From CAYJLC01 sp964370735 (GTDB lineage: Bacteria > Bacillota > Clostridia > Oscillospirales > Butyricicoccaceae): a stretch of 52,776 bases of DNA. The notes below the pieces were generated by a model. It had not been told where the DNA came from and made no database searches. It saw only the letters and a program-made list of their open reading frames with translations. A program made the position numbers and the translations under genes. The DNA is taken from assembly GCA_964370735.1 (NCBI GenBank), contig CAYJLC010000010.1, forward strand, positions 1 to 52,776, in the 5' to 3' direction. Below are positions 25,352 to 32,523 of this stretch, piece after piece. Every line of letters starts with the position of its first letter. Position 1 is the first letter of the stretch.

Positions 25352-25416
25352 ATAATATATTGATTGGGTACCAAATATATAACTTAGATATTGTAATTTA
25401 ATATTGTAGAATAATT

Positions 25417-25986
25417 TTAAATGGCAAGCTTTGCTTTTCGAAGTGCCATTGTAACAGCATGAACTGGAAGTAGTGAAATAAAGCATTTTGTAGCGTTAAA
25501 ACCAACAGATGCTATAACAGTTTGTATTAATGCTTCTTCTGCTAAAACAGTCCAACCCATAGCGATATAGAAAGGTTCTGTAAGGATGTAGTTGCATAAA
25601 GCACCAATCGTCATGATACTAACCATAGAAACTACTATACCAATGATATAGCTTGGTATTGAGAAATTTCGTCTATAAATTAGCGAAAATGGTATAATAA
25701 CTGAACTTGCAACTAAGAAGTTTATAAGTTGACCGAAACCTAGCGTTGAAGAAGTAGGTAGGTCTATAAGATTTTTTAGTAATTCGACGATAATCCCACC
25801 AACAGGCCCTAGAAGTGCCCCTGCAATTACAGATGGGATAAGCGAAGGGTCGAATTTGATATAACCAAAGATTGGTATTTCAAATTTCGAAAGAACCACA
25901 GCAAGTGCTGTGAAAATTGCAACCTGTGTGATGAATAGAATTTTTGCTTTTGATGTTTTTTGTGGTTTTGTGATAATGTTTTCCAT
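25417..25986 (-). CDS. ribU: Riboflavin ECF transporter S component
   Basis: A 189-residue membrane protein with six helices, the substrate-binding subunit of an energy-coupling factor transporter. The N-terminal Lys-rich tail leads into ITQVAIFTALAVVLSKFEIPIFGYIKFDPSLIPSVIAGALLGPVGGIIVELLKNLI, the usual first half of RibU. The assignment to riboflavin rests mainly on the FMN riboswitch that precedes it. It is a solitary S component; EcfA1/A2/T are encoded 20 kb away at 45434-47909, and the alanine-rich helix faces that bind EcfT are present. The start ATG lies behind GGAGGAAA. Confidence 0.93.
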   Translation of the reverse strand: MENIITKPQKTSKAKILFITQVAIFTALAVVLSKFEIPIFGYIKFDPSLIPSVIAGALLGPVGGIIVELLKNLIDLPTSSTLGFGQLINFLVASSVIIPFSLIYRRNFSIPSYIIGIVVSMVSIMTIGALCNYILTEPFYIAMGWTVLAEEALIQTVIASVGFNATKCFISLLPVHAVTMALRKAKLAI

Positions 25987-26017
25987 ATTTTCCTCCTAAA
26001 TTATCTGGAGGCAACGC

Positions 26018-26047
26018 AAAAAAACCCAATTCATAGTAGAATTGGGG
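26018..26047 (-). terminator. Riboswitch-controlled terminator before ribU
   Basis: On the minus strand CCCAATTC pairs with GAATTGGG around six bases and is followed by seven Ts. It lies between the FMN aptamer and the ribU ribosome site, so it is the expression platform for transcription attenuation. Confidence 0.88.
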
Positions 26048-26060
26048 CATAAATATACAC

Positions 26061-26187
26061 GTCGACCTCTCTTTTATCATCCGGACTATACCGTCGGCAT
26101 TGGAATCGCACCAAATTCAGCTATCGCTCGTGGGCTAACTTAAAAAGCATTACCACCGGTGAGGAATTACACCTCGCCCCAAAGAAA
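26061..26187 (-). promoter_or_regulatory. FMN riboswitch (RFN element)
   Basis: The minus strand carries the RFN consensus blocks in order: GGGGCGAGGTGTAATTCC (P1/P2 start), TCACCGGTGGTAA, AGCCCACGAGCG, TTGGTGCGATTCCAA, GCCGACGGTATAGTCCGGATG and a closing AGAGAGG segment. FMN binding should favour the terminator at 26018-26047 and shut off riboflavin uptake. Confidence 0.97.
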
Positions 26188-26205
26188 GTATTAAATTACA
26201 AATCT

Positions 26206-26234
26206 ATTATAAAACATATAGCACCTTTTGTCAA
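26206..26234 (-). promoter_or_regulatory. Promoter of FMN riboswitch-ribU transcript
   Basis: On the minus strand consensus TTGACA (26229-26234), 17 bp and consensus TATAAT (26206-26211), giving a start close to the aptamer 5' end. Confidence 0.88.
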
Positions 26235-26244
26235 CTATTATTTA

Positions 26245-26273
26245 TTGTATTTTTTTGGAAAGTGTGATAAAAT
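26245..26273 (+). promoter_or_regulatory. Promoter of patatin gene
   Basis: TTGTAT (26245-26250), 17 bp and TAAAAT (26268-26273), back to back with the ribU promoter. Confidence 0.65.
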
Positions 26274-26305
26274 TAGGTATATAAGGTTTTAAGGGAGGTT
26301 TTTTT

Positions 26306-27547
26306 ATGAAAATTGCTTTAGCTTTAGGTGGAGGAGGAGCAAAGGGCGCCTATGAAGTAGGTGTTATCGATGCTCTGATGAAATTAGGCATAAAACCAAG
26401 TATTATTACAGGCACATCGATAGGTAGCTTAAATGGTTCGATTTATGTGCAAGGTGATTTTGAAAAATTGCATGACTATAATATTTTTCCACAGTTTGAT
26501 TATAAAAGTTTAGCACTTGATTTTGATAATATTATTAAGTTTTCAAAAGACAAAGAATATGATAACAAAGAAAATGCAAAGCCTTTAAAACAAGTGATTG
26601 ACAGCTTTTTAGACGAAGAAAGAATGAGAAATTCCGATATAGATTTTGGTTTAGTTTGCGTGTCGTTTCCAACTATGAAACCGAATGAATTAAGGTTAAA
26701 AGACATAAAAGAAGGCGAATTATCCGACTATTTACTAGCTTCAAGTTCGATTTTTCCTATTTTTCCTATGCATAAAATAGATGGGAAATTGCATATCGAT
26801 GGCGGATATTACGATAATGTGCCGATAGATTTAGCTTTCTCTATGGGGGCTGACTATGTTGTCGCAGTAGATTTAATGCTAGTTCCAAAATATGAAAAAC
26901 ACTTAAATTCGCCACTCGTGAAATACATAAAACCAGCACACAGTCTAGGACCTGCATTTGCTTTTGACAAAGAATTAATCAAAAATAATATTAAACTGGG
27001 TTATAGCGACACTTTAAAGGCGTTTGACAAGGCTTTAGGATTTAGATATGCCTTTACGAAAAAATCATATAAAGGACACGAAAATTTGTCACATAAATTC
27101 GTTAAAAATATTCATGTATTCGAAAGTGAAATCCCAAGAAAGATGCTTAGACACACAAAATGGATTACAATGCCTAAAAATATCGACATACCGTTAACAA
27201 AACAAATTAAAATGCATACGATAAGACCTTTAGAGGCAAAAGACTATTTTGTTCGTGGTGCAGAAATTTGTATGGAAATTTTGAATATTTCACCTTATAA
27301 AATTTATGGGATAGATAACTTAAATGAAGTTTTAATTAAACGATTTCTGAAAAAAGAGAAGTATGAGTATTCTGAAATTTTCAATAATATAAAATCGCTT
27401 CCGAGTGGAGTTGATAAAGAATATTTGACGGGTTGCATTTTGTACCGAATGATTGAAATGGGATTTTCTGACGATATTTATTTAATGTCTGTAATTTTCC
27501 CTAGGGAAACTGTCGCAGCTTTTTACCTATATACGCTAATTTTCTAG
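26306..27547 (+). CDS. Patatin-like phospholipase
   Basis: A 413-residue protein. Residues 1-200 are a patatin-like acyl hydrolase domain: oxyanion loop LGGGGAKGAYEVG (8-19), nucleophile elbow GTSIGS with Ser38, and catalytic Asp165 in HIDGGYYDNVP. There is no signal peptide, so it acts inside the cell, probably on membrane lipids. The C-terminal ~210 residues (from FVKNIHVFES) are predominantly helical and not assigned to a named domain. The start follows AAGGGAGG. It is a single-gene transcript ahead of the MATE promoter. Confidence 0.92.
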   Translation: MKIALALGGGGAKGAYEVGVIDALMKLGIKPSIITGTSIGSLNGSIYVQGDFEKLHDYNIFPQFDYKSLALDFDNIIKFSKDKEYDNKENAKPLKQVIDSFLDEERMRNSDIDFGLVCVSFPTMKPNELRLKDIKEGELSDYLLASSSIFPIFPMHKIDGKLHIDGGYYDNVPIDLAFSMGADYVVAVDLMLVPKYEKHLNSPLVKYIKPAHSLGPAFAFDKELIKNNIKLGYSDTLKAFDKALGFRYAFTKKSYKGHENLSHKFVKNIHVFESEIPRKMLRHTKWITMPKNIDIPLTKQIKMHTIRPLEAKDYFVRGAEICMEILNISPYKIYGIDNLNEVLIKRFLKKEKYEYSEIFNNIKSLPSGVDKEYLTGCILYRMIEMGFSDDIYLMSVIFPRETVAAFYLYTLIF

Positions 27548-27575
27548 AAAAAACTTGATTTTTAATAAAAAAATG

Positions 27576-27604
27576 TTGCAACTTTCAATAAATTGCTGTA
27601 TAAT
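27576..27604 (+). promoter_or_regulatory. MATE gene promoter
   Basis: TTGCAA (27576-27581), 17 bp and consensus TATAAT (27599-27604). AAATTGC and GCAATTT flank the -10 box as a loose 7-bp inverted repeat. Confidence 0.72.
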
Positions 27605-27638
27605 ACATATTGCTGCAATTTAAGAAAGAGGATAAAAA

Positions 27639-28991
27639 ATGAAAAAAATAGACCTTTTACAGGGTAATATAGCAGGAACTTTAACAAGACTTGCACTTCC
27701 GCTTATGGGGATGAGTTTACTGCAAATGACATACAATTTAATAGATATGTTTTGGATATCTCAACTAGGAGCTGGCGCTGTTGCATCTGTTGGTACTGGT
27801 GGCCTTATGACGTGGCTTGCAATGGGTATCCATACGCTAGCGCAATTAGGTGGAACAGTTTATACTGCGCAAAATTTAGGTGCAAAAGAATATAAAAAAT
27901 CATCGCAATTTGCATTTGCCTCGGTTGTTTTAAGCATAATTATTTCGACAACTTTAGGCGCAATTTATATGATATTTACAAAGCAAATTATATCATTTTT
28001 TGATTTGACAGACCCAAATGTAATTTTAGGGGCAGAAATTTATGTCCAAATTGCAGGTGGAGTAATTATTTTTGGACTTCTAGGAAAGCTTTTTACAGCA
28101 CTTTTAACAGCGATTGGTAATAGTAAAATTCCATTTATTGCAACAGCTGTTGGTGTTATTATAAATGTGATTTTAGACCCTATACTGATTTTTGGTATGC
28201 TAGGTTTTCCGAAAATGGGCGTAGCTGGCGTCGCTATTGCGACTGTTTTTGCACAATTTATTGTGTTTTTGATATTGTTTATCTATATAATTAAGAAAAA
28301 AATACTGTTTTCAACGATATCGATAAAAGAACTGCCTAAGCTTGGTGTATATCAAAGAATACTGAAACTAAGTTTTCCTGCTGCGTGCCAGGCAACGCTT
28401 TTTCCACTTATTTCGATGTATGTTTCTAAGATGGTTGCAAGTTTTGGCGATGATGCTGTCGCAGTTCAGCGTATTGGTTCGCAAGTTGAATCTATATCGT
28501 GGATGACAACAGATGGCTATGCGACGGCTGTTAATAGTTTTATGGCACAAAATTTTGGTGCAGAGAACTTAAAACGAGTTAAAAATGGATTTTTCACAGC
28601 ATTTAAGCTTTTATTTGTATATGGAATATTTGCGTCATGTGTTCTAATTTTCTTAGCAGAGCCACTATTTTCGATATTTTTAAGCGAGCAACCAGTTTTA
28701 TCAATGGGCACAGATTACCTTGTAATTTTAGGATTTTCACAACTTTTCATGTGTATGGAAATACTTTCTGCAAGTGGTATGAACGCTTTAGGAAAATCGA
28801 CAGCACCAGCTGCTATAAGTATAACTTTCACAGCGTTAAGAATACCTATTGCAGCAATTTTATCATCAACTGTTTTAGCACTGAATGGAATTTGGTGGGC
28901 AGTTTCGATATCTAGCGTTTTCAAAGGCGTGATAATCTTTTTGCTTATTGCATTTTACCTTAAAAGAAACGAGAAATTTAAGACTTTATAG
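27639..28991 (+). CDS. MATE family efflux transporter
   Basis: A 450-residue, twelve-helix cation-coupled antiporter of the DinF/NorM superfamily. Family markers are the N-terminal LLQGNIAGTLTRLALPLMGMSLLQMTYNLIDMFWISQLGAGAVASVG, the mid-protein GFPKMGVAGVAIATVFAQ, and the second-half repeat beginning around ILKLSFPAACQATLFPLISMYVSK. Substrates are usually cationic drugs or metabolites; nothing here narrows it. A rho-independent terminator lies just downstream within a convergent small gene. The start ATG is behind AAAGAGG. Confidence 0.95.
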   Translation: MKKIDLLQGNIAGTLTRLALPLMGMSLLQMTYNLIDMFWISQLGAGAVASVGTGGLMTWLAMGIHTLAQLGGTVYTAQNLGAKEYKKSSQFAFASVVLSIIISTTLGAIYMIFTKQIISFFDLTDPNVILGAEIYVQIAGGVIIFGLLGKLFTALLTAIGNSKIPFIATAVGVIINVILDPILIFGMLGFPKMGVAGVAIATVFAQFIVFLILFIYIIKKKILFSTISIKELPKLGVYQRILKLSFPAACQATLFPLISMYVSKMVASFGDDAVAVQRIGSQVESISWMTTDGYATAVNSFMAQNFGAENLKRVKNGFFTAFKLLFVYGIFASCVLIFLAEPLFSIFLSEQPVLSMGTDYLVILGFSQLFMCMEILSASGMNALGKSTAPAAISITFTALRIPIAAILSSTVLALNGIWWAVSISSVFKGVIIFLLIAFYLKRNEKFKTL

Positions 28992-29115
28992 ATTTTTCTT
29001 TATAATATGGACAATGTTTGCTCTCGCTTGTAGTGCTGACATTGTCTATTTTTTTTAGACTACAATATCCGTCGACCTGATGCTCGCATTTGTCGGTGCA
29101 AGTAATTAAATTCAT
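28978..29115 (-). CDS. Small Cys-rich conserved clostridial protein
   Basis: A 45-residue ORF starting at ATG 29115 behind AAAAGGAGATAAAAT, a strong ribosome site at good distance. It begins MNLITCTDKCEHQVDGYC and has cysteines at 6, 10, 18 and 35 with a C-P-Y-Y block near the end. Short proteins of this pattern (C-x3-C-x7-C-x16-C-P-[YF]) are widespread in Clostridia and are sometimes given the implausible database label hydroxymyristoyl-ACP dehydratase; the cysteines suggest metal binding. Its 3' end overlaps the convergent MATE gene by 14 bp, and the MATE terminator lies within its coding sequence. The family match is from memory. Confidence 0.75.
   Translation of the reverse strand: MNLITCTDKCEHQVDGYCSLKKIDNVSTTSESKHCPYYKEKSIKS
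29010..29056 (+). terminator. MATE terminator inside convergent small gene
   Basis: GACAATGT (29010-29017) and ACATTGTC (29039-29046) form a stem with a long, partly paired loop and a following T-run. Confidence 0.7.
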
Positions 29116-29142
29116 ATTTTATCTCCTTTTTTTGTTTTGATT

Positions 29143-29176
29143 GTTATATTTTTTCCGAAAATAGATAAAATATAAC
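29143..29176. repeat. 10-bp inverted repeat between divergent genes (putative operator)
   Basis: GTTATATTTT (29143-29152) and AAAATATAAC (29167-29176) are perfectly complementary around a 14-bp centre. The repeat ends 5 bp before the Shine-Dalgarno of the adaptor gene and 28 bp from the start of the divergent small gene. Confidence 0.55.
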
Positions 29177-29193
29177 TGAAAAGGAGAATGGAT

Positions 29194-30129
29194 ATGAAAA
29201 AAAATATTTTGACTTTAATGATGACTATCATAGCAATTATTGGAATTTTTACTTATAATAATGAAGATTTTAAAGAAGTAAGCGTTAAAACACCGCGCGA
29301 AACAGTCGTATATAACAGCGTTTTAGCAAGAGGGAATATTGAGAGTGCTTCTGAAAATTATATCGCGATAAATCAAAATGGGTATGTAAATGAGCTTAAT
29401 TTTGAACTTTATGATGATGTGAAAAAAGGCGATATTATTATGACCATAGAAATAAGTGAGGAGTTGCCAGAATTTACAAAAGAAAATCTTTCTATGATAA
29501 TAAATGACAAAAATGTTGTGGTTTTAGATACTTATGGTGAAAATTTAATAGAGATTAGAAGTACAGTAGACGGAAAAATTTTAAAACTTCCTGTAACGAA
29601 TGAAAGCCCGATAGTTAAAAGTATTCCGTTTATTTCAATCGCGTCAAAAAGTGATTTTATAGCTCGAGTATCTATTGCTGAAAGCCAGATAAACAAGGTT
29701 TTAGAGGGGCAAGAGGTCAGTGTCAGTGGTGATGCAATTCCTAATATGCTTGCAGGGGTTGTGACAGAAATAATGCCATATACTACGGCGAGTTTTGATA
29801 TTCTAGGGACAAATCCCGAGGTGAAAGTCGATGCACTAATTGCACTTCAAAACACAAGTGATGATATAATTTTGGGAAGTAGTGTCGAGGCGAAAATAAT
29901 TGTAGACAAGAAAATCGACGCGATTGTAATTCCTTATGAGGCTATTTTTCAAGAAGGAGATACAGAATATGTATTTGTGTGCGAAGATGGGTTTGCAGTG
30001 AAAAAAGAAATCAAAACTGGGTATGAACTCTCTGAGGAAATCGAAGTTTTAAGCGGGATTTCAAAAGATGAAATTATAATTTTGGATAGAGATATAACCG
30101 AGGGCGATAGGGTGGTTTATGACGAATAA
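29194..30129 (+). CDS. Membrane-fusion (MacA/HlyD-like) efflux adaptor
   Basis: A 311-residue extracytoplasmic protein with one N-terminal anchor helix (MKKNILTLMMTIIAIIGIFTY). It has a split biotinyl-lipoyl-like domain (QNGYVNELNFELYDDVKKGDIIMTIE and DGKILKLPVTNESPIVKSIPFISIAS), a beta-barrel (FIARVSIAESQINKVLEGQEVSVSG) and a membrane-proximal end (IVIPYEAIFQEGDTEYVFVCEDGFAVKKEIKTG). The long alpha-hairpin of Gram-negative adaptors is missing, as usual in Firmicutes. I prefer the ATG at 29194 over 29188, which is too close to AAGGAG. It overlaps the permease gene by 11 bp. Confidence 0.85.
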   Translation: MKKNILTLMMTIIAIIGIFTYNNEDFKEVSVKTPRETVVYNSVLARGNIESASENYIAINQNGYVNELNFELYDDVKKGDIIMTIEISEELPEFTKENLSMIINDKNVVVLDTYGENLIEIRSTVDGKILKLPVTNESPIVKSIPFISIASKSDFIARVSIAESQINKVLEGQEVSVSGDAIPNMLAGVVTEIMPYTTASFDILGTNPEVKVDALIALQNTSDDIILGSSVEAKIIVDKKIDAIVIPYEAIFQEGDTEYVFVCEDGFAVKKEIKTGYELSEEIEVLSGISKDEIIILDRDITEGDRVVYDE

Positions 30130-31294
30130 GGACTTATTTTTTATATCATTTAAGAATATTTTGCGAAATAAAGTGAAGTTTTTGCTGATTATTATATCAA
30201 TTTGCATTGGAATTACATCGGTCACTATTATAAGTAGTATTGGAAATATTGCATCAAAAATTATAGATAAAGAGCTTAGTGCGCTTGGGATTGATGGAAT
30301 TTCTATCATCGATACATCTGATGAAAATATATTAAATGAGGAAATTTTCAATATTTTTTACGAAAAATTCGACACTGATATAATGATGCCTATGAAAAAT
30401 TCTGTCGGCTCATATTCTAGCACAAGAGCGTATGGAACAGCATTTTTTTTCGGTGTATACGAGCAAGTAGAAGAACTTTTAAAGCTTGAAATTTTGCATG
30501 GAAGAAGTTTTAATAAATCGGATATAAGTACGGAAAGTGACGTTGCAATTATTAGTGTTAATCTTGCGAACGATATTTACGCTAGGGATAATATCATAGG
30601 TAAATATTTAAGCCTTTCGATTAATGGTGTGCGAAAAGATTTTGAAATAGTTGGAATTGTCGAAAATCAGACCAATTTAATGCCGTCATTTGGTACGAGT
30701 TCGGCAACTATTATCTATGTTCCGGCAACAACACTAGCAAAATACACAGAAAATTCTGCATTTGACCAAATTGCAATACGCACGAGTGGTGATTTAGCTG
30801 TTCTAGAAGAAGAAATTGAGTATTATATATCTAAAAATTCGTTGTTAGATGGAAATTTTAGTGTGCAAAATATTAGCTCATATATAGATATCATAAGCAA
30901 TATTACGCTGTATGTTACCATTTTGCTTACTTTTATAGCAGGAATTTCGATGGTGGTGGCTGGGATTTCGGTTACAAATATTATTTTATCGTCTACAATA
31001 GAGAGAAAAAAGGAGATAGGAATTTATTTAGCACTAGGGGCAAAAAAGAGCGAAGTTTTAAAAATATTTTTGCTAGAATCTGTCATAATTTGCTTGTTTA
31101 GTGGAGTTTTAGGTGCTATAATAGGAGTATTAGTTGTAATGATTATTGTAAGTTCGCTAGGGTTTGAATTTTATTTAAGCTATGAAACACTGATTTCAGT
31201 GATTTTAGTATCACTTTTTTGTGGCATTATTTCTGGGGTTTTTCCAGGGCTGAAAGCTTCGAATTTAAACCCAATCGACGTTTTAAGGGAATAG
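30119..31294 (+). CDS. MacB-like ABC transporter permease (FtsX type)
   Basis: A 391-residue protein: first membrane helix at ~20-42, a large extracytoplasmic MacB-PCD-type domain (~45-270), and three C-terminal helices forming the FtsX domain with TNIILSSTIERKKEIGIYLALGAKKSEVLKIFLLESVII and the closing GVFPGLKASNLNPIDVLRE. Such permeases work with a LolD/MacB-type ATPase and a MacA-like adaptor. The adaptor is immediately upstream but no ATPase gene is adjacent; the next gene encodes an unrelated protein. The ATPase must come from elsewhere or has been lost. Confidence 0.9.
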   Translation: MTNKDLFFISFKNILRNKVKFLLIIISICIGITSVTIISSIGNIASKIIDKELSALGIDGISIIDTSDENILNEEIFNIFYEKFDTDIMMPMKNSVGSYSSTRAYGTAFFFGVYEQVEELLKLEILHGRSFNKSDISTESDVAIISVNLANDIYARDNIIGKYLSLSINGVRKDFEIVGIVENQTNLMPSFGTSSATIIYVPATTLAKYTENSAFDQIAIRTSGDLAVLEEEIEYYISKNSLLDGNFSVQNISSYIDIISNITLYVTILLTFIAGISMVVAGISVTNIILSSTIERKKEIGIYLALGAKKSEVLKIFLLESVIICLFSGVLGAIIGVLVVMIIVSSLGFEFYLSYETLISVILVSLFCGIISGVFPGLKASNLNPIDVLRE

Positions 31295-31295
31295 T

Positions 31296-31970
31296 ATGAA
31301 AGTAGTTTTAGGAGAAAAATACAAAGACAAATTAGAAATTCCACTTCAGAAAAAAGGTTTTTCGTGTGTCTTTATTCAAGATAATAAAAATATAGCAGAT
31401 GCAGTTTCTGGTCATGTTGACATGTCACTTTTTAGGTTAAATGGCAACCAATTTGTCGGTTGCAAAGGTGTTCATTTTCCGTTTGAAGTGGTAATGGGAA
31501 CGACAGATTTAGAAGAAAAATATCCTAAAAATATCGCGTATAATGCACTTATTATGGGACAGCATTTTTTTCATAATTTGAAACATACAGACCCTATAAT
31601 ACTGTCACTTTTAGACGAAAGTGTCAGTTTACATAATGTAAAGCAAGGCTACACAAAATGCTCGGTTTTGCCTATTGGAGATAAAATCGCAATCACGTCT
31701 GACATTAAAATTTGTAAGATTTTAAGGGAATGCGGTATCGATGCTTTATATATTGAGAGTAAATTTGTGGATTTGGAAGGTTATAGCCATGGATTTATTG
31801 GTGGAGCTGGCTTTTTTGATGAAGAAAACACAGTTTATTTTACAGGTAAGATTGAAGACAAGGAAGTTTTTAAGCAAATTTATCATTTTTTAAGTAGGTA
31901 CAATGTACAAATTGACTATCTAACAAATGATAAAATATTTGATGTTGGGTCAATTTTACTAATGTTTTAA
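31296..31970 (+). CDS. DUF6873-like (GME-fold) protein
   Basis: A 224-residue cytoplasmic protein resembling the clostridial family labelled DUF6873, predicted to adopt the guanidino-group-modifying-enzyme (pentein) fold. Family-like blocks are VSGHVDMSLFRLNGNQFVG, VKQGYTKCSVLPIGDKIAITSD, CGIDALYIESKFVDLEGYSHGFIGGAGF and ENTVYFTGKIEDKE. A Cys-containing K-C-S block and several His/Asp residues are conserved in kind, but no activity is known. It follows the permease stop by one base, so it is in the same operon. The family name is from recall. Confidence 0.72.
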   Translation: MKVVLGEKYKDKLEIPLQKKGFSCVFIQDNKNIADAVSGHVDMSLFRLNGNQFVGCKGVHFPFEVVMGTTDLEEKYPKNIAYNALIMGQHFFHNLKHTDPIILSLLDESVSLHNVKQGYTKCSVLPIGDKIAITSDIKICKILRECGIDALYIESKFVDLEGYSHGFIGGAGFFDEENTVYFTGKIEDKEVFKQIYHFLSRYNVQIDYLTNDKIFDVGSILLMF

Positions 31971-31987
31971 AATTAAAAAAAAAATCA

Positions 31988-32016
31988 TTGATTTTATACC
32001 TAGTATATGTTATTAT
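31988..32016 (+). promoter_or_regulatory. Threonine operon promoter
   Basis: TTGATT (31988-31993), 17 bp and TATTAT (32011-32016), 55 bp before the ACT gene. No T-box or leader peptide fits in the remaining space. Confidence 0.65.
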
Positions 32017-32070
32017 TGTTAAAGACATTTGTATGCAAGAAAACAATTGTAATCACTGGGAGTACAAAAA

Positions 32071-32514
32071 ATGAAAAAAGATTTTAAATATTATATTGTC
32101 GAAGGTTCGGCATTACCTGAAGTATTTTTGAAGGTAATTGAAGTGAATAATTTGCTTCAATCAGGAAAATACAAGAATATTTCAGACGCAACTGATAAAG
32201 TTGGTATCAGTCGAAGTGCGTACTATAAATATAAAGATAAAATAAGCCCATTTAATCAGCTTGTCACAGACTCAGTTGTGACTTTTAGCTGTTCTATGGC
32301 TGATAAAGCTGGTGTTTTATCGCATATTTTATCGAACTTTGCAAAATGTGGTGCAAATATTTTAACAATCAACCAAAATATTCCGACAAATGGCGTAGCT
32401 GTCGTTATCATTTCGGCAAGAACTTCTGAAATGAAATATCCGATTGAAACGCTCATTAAAAAGGGACTATTGATTGATGGTGTCTTAAAATTCGAAATTC
32501 TTTCAAGCAGATAG
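32071..32514 (+). CDS. ACT domain protein (UPF0735/PheB-like)
   Basis: A 147-residue protein: an N-terminal helical DNA-binding-like segment (LLQSGKYKNISDATDKVGISRSAYYKYKDKISPF) followed by an ACT domain (~70-145, MADKAGVLSHILSNFAKCGANILTINQNIPTNGVAVVIISART). ACT domains bind amino acids. This family usually precedes hom in Firmicutes, and with the helix-turn-helix it may be an amino-acid-sensing regulator of the operon; that role is inference. It lies 9 bp before hom. Confidence 0.88.
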   Translation: MKKDFKYYIVEGSALPEVFLKVIEVNNLLQSGKYKNISDATDKVGISRSAYYKYKDKISPFNQLVTDSVVTFSCSMADKAGVLSHILSNFAKCGANILTINQNIPTNGVAVVIISARTSEMKYPIETLIKKGLLIDGVLKFEILSSR

Positions 32515-32523
32515 GAGAAAAGT

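Noticed and set aside
32017..32070. Possible T-box or threonine attenuator before the ACT-hom operon
   Set aside because: The leader is only about 50 nt and has neither the T-box sequence nor a Thr-rich leader peptide.
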